Below, one piece after another: positions 57,924 through 64,000 of a stretch of DNA of 64,000 bases. A program made the position numbers and the translations under genes. Origin of the DNA: OAS926 sp035503715 (lineage in GTDB: Bacteria > Pseudomonadota > Alphaproteobacteria > Rhizobiales > Rhizobiaceae). Position 1 is the first letter of the stretch. Each line of letters begins with the position of its first letter. The notes beneath the pieces were generated by a model. The model was not told the origin of the DNA. It saw only the letters and a list, made by a program, of their open reading frames with translations, and did not search any database. The stretch spans positions 15,643-79,642 of the forward strand of contig DATJTE010000078.1 in NCBI GenBank assembly GCA_035503715.1, given 5' to 3'.

Positions 57924-59351
57924 TTGAAGATCACCGTATTCGGCACCGGCTATGTCGGCCTTGTGCAAGCGGCCGTTCTCGCGGATTCGGGTCACCAGGT
58001 GCTCTGCGTCGATGTCGATGCCGCCAAGATCGAGCGGCTGAAAAAAGGGGACATTCCGTTCTTCGAGCCGGGCCTCGACCGACTCGTGGTCGACAATTTC
58101 AAGGCCGGTCGGCTGCAGTTCACGACTGAGGCCGCCGAAGGCGTCGCGCATGGTCCGCTGCAGTTCATTGCCGTGGGTACGCCGCCCGGCGAGGACGGCT
58201 CGGCCGATCTGAAATATGTGCTGGCCGTCGCGAGTTCGATTGCCGAGCACATGAACGCGCCGCGTGTCGTCGCGATGAAGTCGACGGTGCCGGTCGGCAC
58301 GCGCGACAAGGTGCAGGCGCACATCGAGGCGGGGCTGAAGGCGCGCGGCCGCGCCGAACTCGCGATCGACGTGGCCTCCAACCCGGAGTTCCTGAAGGAA
58401 GGCTCGGCGGTTTCCGATTGCATGAAACCCGACCGCATCATCATCGGCACAGGGAGTGCGGCGACCGAGGAAATGCTGCGCGAGCTGTATGCGCCGTTCA
58501 ATCGCAATCACGAGAAGATCATCGTGATGGATCCACGCAGCGCCGAACTCACGAAATACGCGGCAAACTGCATGCTGGCCGCAAAAATTTCTCTGATGAA
58601 CGAGATCGCCAACCTGGCCGACCGCATGGGCGCCGACATCGAGCTGATCCGCCAGGGCATCGGCAGCGATCCGCGCATTGGCTATCATTACATCTATGCC
58701 GGTCCGGGTTATGGGGGCTCCTGTTTTCCGAAGGATGTGCGCGCTCTGGCGCGCACCGGCGAGGAAGCCGGTTACGACATGCGCCTTCTGAAGGCCGTTG
58801 AATGGCGCAATGACGAGCAGAAGAACGTCCTGCCCGAGAAGATACTGGCGCATTTCGGCGGTGACGTTTCGGGCCGCACCTTCGCGCTCTGGGGACTGTC
58901 TTTCAAACCGAACACGGACGACATGCGCGAAGCGCCGTCACGCGATGTGATGGAGGCGCTTTGGGCGGCTGGCGCGAAAATCCGCGCTTTCGATCCGAAG
59001 GCGATGGATGAGTGCCGGCGCATCTATGGCGAGCGTGCCGATCTTCATCTCGCTTCGTCCGAAAGCGACGCCCTGGAGGGGGCCGACGCGCTGATCGTCG
59101 TGACCGAGTGGAAATCCTTCCGCGCGCCAAATTTCGAGGAGCTGAAGGCGAAGCTTTCGGAGGCGGTGATCTTTGACGGCCGCAATATCTACGATCCGGA
59201 TCAGGTTGCCCGCCACGGCATCGCCTATTACGGCATCGGCCGTGGCCTGCCGACGCCGGTCGCTGCAGGCCGGGAAAGCACCAGGCGCAAGAGAGCGCTT
59301 GAAGACCCGCCAGGCGGCCAAAGGGTTGCGTCCGCTGGCGCTTTGTCTTAG
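57924..59351 (+). CDS. ugd: UDP-glucose 6-dehydrogenase
   Basis: 475 aa from TTG 57924, with GGGAG 7 nt upstream; the TTG gives the canonical N-terminus MKITVFGTGYVGLVQA with the NAD motif. It oxidises UDP-glucose twice to UDP-glucuronate for surface polysaccharides. The catalytic Cys is about residue 267 in GYGGSCFPKD, and further motifs are ASNPEFLKEGSAV and ALWGLSFKPNTDDMREAPS. A C-terminal tail of about 25 residues (after YGIGRGLPTP) is basic and non-conserved. Confidence 0.95.
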   Translation: MKITVFGTGYVGLVQAAVLADSGHQVLCVDVDAAKIERLKKGDIPFFEPGLDRLVVDNFKAGRLQFTTEAAEGVAHGPLQFIAVGTPPGEDGSADLKYVLAVASSIAEHMNAPRVVAMKSTVPVGTRDKVQAHIEAGLKARGRAELAIDVASNPEFLKEGSAVSDCMKPDRIIIGTGSAATEEMLRELYAPFNRNHEKIIVMDPRSAELTKYAANCMLAAKISLMNEIANLADRMGADIELIRQGIGSDPRIGYHYIYAGPGYGGSCFPKDVRALARTGEEAGYDMRLLKAVEWRNDEQKNVLPEKILAHFGGDVSGRTFALWGLSFKPNTDDMREAPSRDVMEALWAAGAKIRAFDPKAMDECRRIYGERADLHLASSESDALEGADALIVVTEWKSFRAPNFEELKAKLSEAVIFDGRNIYDPDQVARHGIAYYGIGRGLPTPVAAGRESTRRKRALEDPPGGQRVASAGALS

Positions 59352-59399
59352 CCAACGGCTAGGTTTTCCAAGCTCGAACAGCGAAAAGTCCTGTCCCGC

Positions 59400-60899
59400 A
59401 TGACCCTCGTCGATACCCGCAAATCCGATCCGAAACGGCTTGTCTCCGGCACCACAGGCGACTGGGAGATCATCGTCGGCCTCGAGGTGCACGCGCAGGT
59501 GACGTCCGAGGCAAAACTGTTCTCCGGCGCGTCGACATCGTTTGGTGCGGCGCCTAACGAAAACGTATCGCTGGTCGACGCGGCGATGCCCGGCATGCTG
59601 CCGGTCATCAACGAGGAATGCGTGCGCCAGGCGATCCGCACCGGACTCGGGCTGAAGGCGCAGATCAACCACAAGAGCGTCTTTGACCGGAAGAACTATT
59701 TTTATCCCGACCTGCCGCAAGGGTATCAGATATCGCAGTACAAGCAGCCGATCGTCGGCGAGGGGACGGTGACCGTTTCTGTCGGCCCCGACCGGCAGGG
59801 CAATTTCGAGGACATCGAGGTCGGCATCGAGCGGCTGCATCTGGAGCAGGATGCCGGCAAGTCGCTGCACGACCAGCATCCGACCATGTCCTACGTGGAC
59901 CTGAACCGTTCGGGCGTGGCGCTGATGGAAATCGTGTCGAAGCCCGACATGCGCTCGGCGGACGAGGCAAAGGCCTATCTCACAAAGCTGCGGACCATCG
60001 TGCGCTATCTCGGCACCTGCGACGGCAACATGGACGAAGGGTCCATGCGTGCCGACGTGAACGTTTCGGTGCGCAAGCCCGGCGGCGAATTCGGCACGCG
60101 TTGCGAGATCAAGAACGTCAACTCGATCCGCTTTGTCGGCCAGGCGATCGAGTACGAGGCGCGCCGCCAGATCGCCATCCTGGAAGACGGCGGCAAGATC
60201 GATCAGGAGACGCGGCTGTTCGATCCGAACAAGGGCGAGACGCGCTCGATGCGCTCCAAGGAAGAGGCGCACGACTACCGCTACTTCCCCGACCCGGACC
60301 TTCTGCCGCTCGAATTCGACCAGGCCTATGTCGATGCGCTGGCCGTCGGGCTGCCGGAACTGCCTGACAGCAAGAAGGCGCGGCTCGTCGAAAAACTCGG
60401 CCTGTCGGCCTATGACGCGTCGGTGCTCGTCTCCGAGAAGGCGATTGCGGATTATTTCGAGGCGGTGGCTAGCGGCCGCGACGGCAAGACGGCCGCGAAC
60501 TGGGTGATCAACGATCTGCTCGGCGCCTTGAACAAAGCCGGAAAAGATATTGAAAACGCTCCTGTTTCGCCGGATCAGCTTGGCGCAGTCATCGACCTCA
60601 TCAAGGAAGGCACGATCTCCGGCAAGATCGCCAAGGATCTGTTTGAGATCGTCTGGAACAAGGGTGGCGATCCGCGGCAGCTTGTCGAAGAGCGCGGCCT
60701 GAAGCAGGTCACCGACACCGGAGCGATCGAGAAGGCAGTGGATGAGATCATCGCGGCTAACCCCGACAAGGTCGCGCAGGCCAAAGCGAAGCCGACGCTT
60801 GCCGGCTGGTTCGTCGGTCAGGTGATGAAATCGACCGGCGGCAAGGCCAACCCGCAGTCCGTCAACGATCTGGTGAAGAAGAAGCTCGGCATCGAGTGA
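59400..60899 (+). CDS. gatB: Asp-tRNA(Asn)/Glu-tRNA(Gln) amidotransferase subunit B
   Basis: 499 aa kinase-like subunit of GatCAB, which turns mischarged Glu-tRNA-Gln into Gln-tRNA-Gln. Typical stretches are WEIIVGLEVHAQVTSEAKLF, LNRSGVALMEIVSKPD, GSMRADVNVSVRKPG and HDYRYFPDPDLLPLEF, with the tail domain (YqeY-like) from about residue 350. The genes gatA and gatC are not adjacent. The gene ends in overlap with the acetyltransferase start (TGATG). Confidence 0.96.
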   Translation: MTLVDTRKSDPKRLVSGTTGDWEIIVGLEVHAQVTSEAKLFSGASTSFGAAPNENVSLVDAAMPGMLPVINEECVRQAIRTGLGLKAQINHKSVFDRKNYFYPDLPQGYQISQYKQPIVGEGTVTVSVGPDRQGNFEDIEVGIERLHLEQDAGKSLHDQHPTMSYVDLNRSGVALMEIVSKPDMRSADEAKAYLTKLRTIVRYLGTCDGNMDEGSMRADVNVSVRKPGGEFGTRCEIKNVNSIRFVGQAIEYEARRQIAILEDGGKIDQETRLFDPNKGETRSMRSKEEAHDYRYFPDPDLLPLEFDQAYVDALAVGLPELPDSKKARLVEKLGLSAYDASVLVSEKAIADYFEAVASGRDGKTAANWVINDLLGALNKAGKDIENAPVSPDQLGAVIDLIKEGTISGKIAKDLFEIVWNKGGDPRQLVEERGLKQVTDTGAIEKAVDEIIAANPDKVAQAKAKPTLAGWFVGQVMKSTGGKANPQSVNDLVKKKLGIE

Positions 60900-61387
60900 T
60901 GTTCATTCGCACCGCAGGCGAGCGCGACCTGCCGGCGATCCGGGCGCTGCTGGTCGAAACCTGGCACGCCACCTACGACCAGATCTACGGCGCCGCACGC
61001 GTCACCGAGGTGACCGACGAATGGCACTCTCTGGAGTCTCTTCAGCGGCGCATCGAGCGGCCCTACAGTGAATTCATCGTAGCGGATGACGGCCAGACGA
61101 TCGGCGGCATGGCGTATGCCGAAAGCGATACGGACGGCAAACTCGTCTGGCTGAGGCAGCTCTATGTGCTGCCCGCAATGCAGGGCAAGGGCGTCGGCGG
61201 TCTGCTGATGGACGAGATCCTCGACGCCTTTCCGGACGCGGAAACCGTGCGGCTCGACGTCAACGAGAAGAACACCCGCGCCATCGATTTCTATCAAGGC
61301 TATGGTTTCATCCAGACCGGCAGCGAGATCGACCTCGACGGCAGGACGCAGAACCTCTTCTTCGAGCGAAAGCTGGGCGAACAGTAA
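60899..61387 (+). CDS. GNAT family N-acetyltransferase
   Basis: 162 aa from ATG 60899 overlapping the gatB stop by one base; a GTG at 60896 is one codon earlier. Motif A is RQLYVLPAMQGKGVGGLLMDEI, followed by VRLDVNEKNTRAIDFYQGYGF. The protein class is RimI-like; the substrate is unknown. Coupling with gatB indicates joint translation. Confidence 0.87.
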   Translation: MFIRTAGERDLPAIRALLVETWHATYDQIYGAARVTEVTDEWHSLESLQRRIERPYSEFIVADDGQTIGGMAYAESDTDGKLVWLRQLYVLPAMQGKGVGGLLMDEILDAFPDAETVRLDVNEKNTRAIDFYQGYGFIQTGSEIDLDGRTQNLFFERKLGEQ

Positions 61388-61392
61388 CGCGA

Positions 61393-61815
61393 CTATTCGA
61401 CCGCGATTTCCTTGCCCTCGGGGTCGTAGACCACACCGACCGCGCAGTCCTGGATGGTGGTCTTGTCCTGGTGCTCGCAACGCACTTTGCCGGCGGCGAT
61501 CGCAGCCTCCTTCGAAGGCCAGCCGCACGTGAATTCTGACCAGTGGATGCCTTCCTTGTGCAGGATGCCGACACCGGCGCTCCAGCCGCCAGGGAAACAC
61601 CAGGCGACGCGCGCGCAATCCTCCGGCAGCGCGCCGGACTCCGCGCACTTGGCGCGGGCGCAGCTCAGCGCCTTTTCCGGCGATCCGCCGACGCATACGC
61701 CCATGCCTTGCTCGGCCGCATAAGCGAACGCGATGCCGTTGCGATTATCCTGCGCTGCGGCAGGCGGGATGGCGACAAGGGCGAGCAGCAGGCAGGACAG
61801 AATTCGCCGGACCAT
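61393..61815 (-). CDS. secreted DUF4189-like protein
   Basis: 140 aa from ATG 61815, with GGGGAT 7 nt upstream. Signal peptide at residues 1-21 (MVRRILSCLLLALVAIPPAAA). The mature part has about eight cysteines and the DUF4189-type pattern AYAAEQGMGVCVGGSPEKA, ALSCARAKC and a WCFPGGWSAG block. It is a small periplasmic or secreted protein of unknown role, downstream of the LuxR-type regulator on the same strand (29 nt). Confidence 0.78.
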   Translation of the reverse strand: MVRRILSCLLLALVAIPPAAAQDNRNGIAFAYAAEQGMGVCVGGSPEKALSCARAKCAESGALPEDCARVAWCFPGGWSAGVGILHKEGIHWSEFTCGWPSKEAAIAAGKVRCEHQDKTTIQDCAVGVVYDPEGKEIAVE

Positions 61816-61844
61816 CGGAATATCCCCGTGATTGAAAATAAGGA

Positions 61845-63017
61845 TCAGTGCTTGAGATCGGAACCGTCCGATGCGACCGGTGGCGAAAGCTCGCGGATCA
61901 GTAGTTCGAGCGCGCGCTGATCGCTTGTGCCCGTTTTGTCGAAAATTGCCGCGAGCTGCGATTTCACCGTGCCGTCCGATACGCCGCTGGAGGCTGCGAT
62001 TTCCCTGCGGCCAAGGCCAGCAGCAACGTGACTGGCGACACGCTTTTCCGCGGCAGTGAGACCGAACAGAGCGGCGATCGCTTCCAGCGCCGGCGTTGGC
62101 GCAGCACCTGCTGCGGCGATGAAGATCGCGGCTGCGGCGCCGTGCGAGAAGCGCGCTGACGCGTCGCGGCGCGCCAGCGGCATGACATGGGCGACGGCGG
62201 GTGCGGTGGCGAGCGCCAGCGGCACGCCGATGCCGGCAGGGCCGAGCGCGAACTCGTCTCGCATTCCAAGCTCGACCGCACGCGTTACGGCTGCTGCTGC
62301 GGGCGGGTAGGCGAAATGAAGTTGTCCACGGCTGGAAAAGACGGCGGCCTGTTCGGCAAGCAGCGCCTCGCCGGCACTGTTTGCAAACAGCACGTTCATC
62401 TCGCTGGACACGATGAGCACCGGATGCGCCAGCGCCTCGACAATCGAGCGGAAGATCTGCGCTTGCTGGCGCTCCTGCTCGAACATGTCGGAGATGGTCA
62501 CGGCGCGCCGCACATGCGGCGCAAGAAGCCCTACTGTCTCGATGTCGCTCGGCGTTATCTGCGGCCGCTGCTTGTCGGTGATGATCATCATCGTGCCGAC
62601 CCGTGTCGGCCGTTTCATCAACGCCACCCAGAAGAAATCGTCGAGCTGGTTGGGAACGACCCATTCCTTGGCGATGCGGCTTTCCAGCCACGTCGGCCGC
62701 ATGCCTGGTCCCTGCATCTCGTAAATCCTGTCGACGGTGATCGGCACGTCGAGCTCCATCTGCGGCACCGCCGCATAGAAGGGGACCTCCGTCGCGTAGT
62801 CTGCCATCAGCGGCGCGAGCACGGCCTCGTCGCCATAGGAAACCATGAAGCGGGCGTTGCGGCAGGCAGTGTCTATGACAGCAAGCAATCCAAACTGCCC
62901 GTCGGCGACGCGGCAGAGGGTCTGCAGCGTGTCACGCCAGCGCGTCTGGTCGGCGATGCAGTCGTAGACGCTCTCGACGATCTGGGGCAGCACGATTTTC
63001 TCAGCGACGTTCGGCAT
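61845..63017 (-). CDS. LuxR-type helix-turn-helix regulator
   Basis: 390 aa. The C-terminal HTH (about 320-380) reads LTAAEKRVASHVAAGLGRREIAASSGVSDGTVKSQLAAIFDK, matching the NarL/LuxR class. The N-terminal 200 aa contain a GAF-like area, and about residues 185-260 a PAS-like one (IFRSIVEALAHPVLIVSSEMNVLFANSAG). No autoinducer-binding domain with the usual Trp/Tyr/Asp set is seen, so a quorum-sensing role is unproven. The DUF4189 gene directly downstream may be part of its unit. Confidence 0.85.
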   Translation of the reverse strand: MPNVAEKIVLPQIVESVYDCIADQTRWRDTLQTLCRVADGQFGLLAVIDTACRNARFMVSYGDEAVLAPLMADYATEVPFYAAVPQMELDVPITVDRIYEMQGPGMRPTWLESRIAKEWVVPNQLDDFFWVALMKRPTRVGTMMIITDKQRPQITPSDIETVGLLAPHVRRAVTISDMFEQERQQAQIFRSIVEALAHPVLIVSSEMNVLFANSAGEALLAEQAAVFSSRGQLHFAYPPAAAAVTRAVELGMRDEFALGPAGIGVPLALATAPAVAHVMPLARRDASARFSHGAAAAIFIAAAGAAPTPALEAIAALFGLTAAEKRVASHVAAGLGRREIAASSGVSDGTVKSQLAAIFDKTGTSDQRALELLIRELSPPVASDGSDLKH

Positions 63018-63416
63018 GGGGCCTGTCAGGTTTCCTCTCCCTCCGGCCCCTCAACCGGATTGCGTTTCAACGTAACGTCACGGAACACGACGCACAATGA
63101 ACGGTCGGTGCTTTTGCCTTGCACTTGGTTACCGCGATGATGGCGGTTTGACTGCCGGGCAGCCGTAGCGACGCGAAGCCCGGCCGGCGCGCGAGACGCG
63201 ACCGGAGGCCACATAAATAGGGCATAGGCCGCACGATACGCGGCTTCATTGGGTTGCCTGGGCATGCGTGTCCTTCGTGACGGACTTGGGAAACGCTTAA
63301 CACCGAGATTATTCGGTGGTGTGTAACACTATCATGCCGCCGCGTAAGCCTGAAACCCCGCCTCTTGCCAGCCTTCGCCGCGAACTCTAAGGCATAGGGA
63401 ACGAAGGATTCTGCGG
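63018..63416. other. 399-nt non-coding stretch with two dyads
   Basis: Two overlapping 78-79 aa minus-strand frames exist but have no Shine-Dalgarno or recognisable content. A REP-like palindrome (GCCGGGC/GCCCGGC, 63154-63184) and a perfect CACCGA-gattat-TCGGTG hairpin (63301-63318) are present. The promoters of the leftward LuxR gene and rightward NDUFA12 gene must lie here. Confidence 0.5.
63154..63184. repeat. REP-like palindrome
   Basis: GCCGGGC (63154-63160) and GCCCGGC (63178-63184) enclose AGCCGTAGCGACGCGAA. The layout resembles the extragenic palindromes of rhizobia that contain a GGGCTTCGCGTCGCTACGGC-type core on the minus strand. A single copy is seen in this window. Confidence 0.45.
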
Positions 63417-63815
63417 ATGAAGCCCTTTTTTCTCCAGTTTTTCACCTGGTGGAACGGCCAGAACCTCAACACGCGTTTCCACACCTGGCGCAAGGGCGCC
63501 GAGGTCGGCAGGGACGAGTTCGGCAACGTCTATTATCAGGGAGGTACCGATTCGGAGGGCCGGACCCGTCGCTGGGTGATCTACTCCGGCGTATCCGACG
63601 CTTCGCAGATCCCTCCGGGGTGGCATGGCTGGATGCACCACCGCACTGACACGCCGCCGGCCAAGGAAACTTATACGCCGTTCGAATGGCAAAAACCGCA
63701 CCAGCCGAACCTGACCGGCACGGGCAGGGCGTATCGCCCGAAAGGCTCTGTGCTCTCGCATGACAAGCGTCCGCGCGTGACCGGTGATTACGACGCCTGG
63801 ACGCCGGGCAGTTGA
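63417..63815 (+). CDS. Complex I accessory subunit NDUFA12 (B17.2) homologue
   Basis: 132 aa. The sequence opens with LQFFTWWNGQNLNTRFHTWRKG and continues YYQGGTDSEGRTRRWVIYSG, VSDASQIPPGWHGWMHHRTD and ETYTPFEWQKPHQPNLTGT, the pattern of the mitochondrial B17.2 subunit. In alphaproteobacteria this protein attaches to the peripheral arm of Complex I, whose core genes begin this window. GAAGGA lies 9 nt before the ATG. The next gene starts 103 nt downstream. Confidence 0.93.
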   Translation: MKPFFLQFFTWWNGQNLNTRFHTWRKGAEVGRDEFGNVYYQGGTDSEGRTRRWVIYSGVSDASQIPPGWHGWMHHRTDTPPAKETYTPFEWQKPHQPNLTGTGRAYRPKGSVLSHDKRPRVTGDYDAWTPGS

Positions 63816-63917
63816 GTTGCGGGCGGTCTTTTCTCGCCACATTTGACGCGTAACGCACGAAGCGAGTGAGGCGGCGCCGCGTATTGGCGTGCGGTGAAAC
63901 CGGGCAGACTGGACCAG

Positions 63918-64000
63918 ATGAAATCAGCGATGCTTTTGGCAAGGGCAGGGCTCGCCGCGGCGCTTCTTGCATTCGTCTCGCCGGCATCGGCGGAGCGCAT
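63918..64000 (+). CDS. start of a secreted protein (probably DUF2155), partial
   Basis: An ATG at 63918 opens a frame to the window end: a typical signal peptide (MKSAMLLARAGLAAALLAF, ending VSPASAERI). In many Rhizobiales the gene after NDUFA12 is a DUF2155 periplasmic protein, which would fit, but no mature part is visible here to test it. Confidence 0.6.
   Translation, partial: MKSAMLLARAGLAAALLAFVSPASAER

Noticed and set aside
63026..63303. Two overlapping small minus-strand frames of 79 and 78 codons upstream of the LuxR-type gene.
   Set aside because: No Shine-Dalgarno, low-complexity Arg/Pro/Ala content, and a REP-like palindrome inside; they look non-coding.

Overview
The window is chromosomal DNA of high G+C content, almost fully coding, from an alphaproteobacterium of the Hyphomicrobiales (Rhizobiales), most likely a Phyllobacteriaceae/Mesorhizobium-type organism. 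The evidence is the Complex I gene order followed by birA-rnj-mce-DUF1467-proS-lolC-lolD, the alphaproteobacterial Complex I accessory subunit NDUFA12, a short ProRS without the editing insert, Rhizobiales families such as DUF3126, and SOS boxes of the alphaproteobacterial GAAC-N7-GAAC type. The genus is an inference from general likeness.

Layout. 1-9.7 kb: end of nuoG, then nuoH, a 63-codon membrane ORF, nuoI, J, K, L, M, N, birA. 9.7-12.2 kb: RNase J, methylmalonyl-CoA epimerase, DUF1467. 12.2-13.8 kb: a secreted trypsin-like protease on the other strand plus a 0.6 kb regulatory stretch, which breaks the usual DUF1467-proS neighbourhood. 13.8-17.2 kb: proS-lolC-lolD, overlapping by 4 nt. 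17.2-20.2 kb: a HEAT-like protein, a 28-aa membrane peptide behind two LexA boxes, an SRPBCC-M50 protease fusion, lipB and tRNA-Leu(GAG). 20.4-28.6 kb: mgtE, a MerR regulator with its operator, GNAT, a deoD/methyltransferase/acyltransferase operon, MFS, YARHG protein, Rieske oxygenase and a cupin. 28.6-32.3 kb: small secreted and membrane proteins, a frameshifted GFA gene, an aldo/keto reductase coupled to a cysteine-desulfurase-like enzyme. 32.3-38.9 kb: a six-gene leftward operon, LacI regulator - sugar-binding protein - two permeases - ATPase - GH63/MGH1-like hydrolase, under twin operators. 39-51.9 kb: EEP nuclease, a frameshifted SGNH hydrolase, pccB, gloA, a two-domain cold-shock protein, DUF192, two alpha/beta hydrolases, cysE, DUF3126, gamma carbonic anhydrase, transglutaminase-like peptidase. 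52-64 kb: PilZ and PAS_5 proteins, an orphan terminator, rhomboid protease, an MlaC-like protein with an ABC exporter, CBS protein, UDP-glucose dehydrogenase, gatB, GNAT, DUF4189, LuxR-type regulator, NDUFA12 and the start of a secreted protein.

How it works together. Most of the window is housekeeping: respiration (nuo, NDUFA12), lipoprotein sorting (lolCD), translation (proS, gatB, tRNA), cofactor attachment (birA, lipB) and propionyl-CoA/methylmalonyl-CoA metabolism (pccB, mce). The accessory parts are the LacI-controlled sugar operon and several small secreted proteins. The most interesting element is the SOS-controlled 28-aa membrane peptide at 17963-18049. Two other genes (18119 and 43239) have their Shine-Dalgarno sequence locked inside a perfect hairpin. 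Two genes (29118 and 39941) are each broken by one missing base in a homopolymer.
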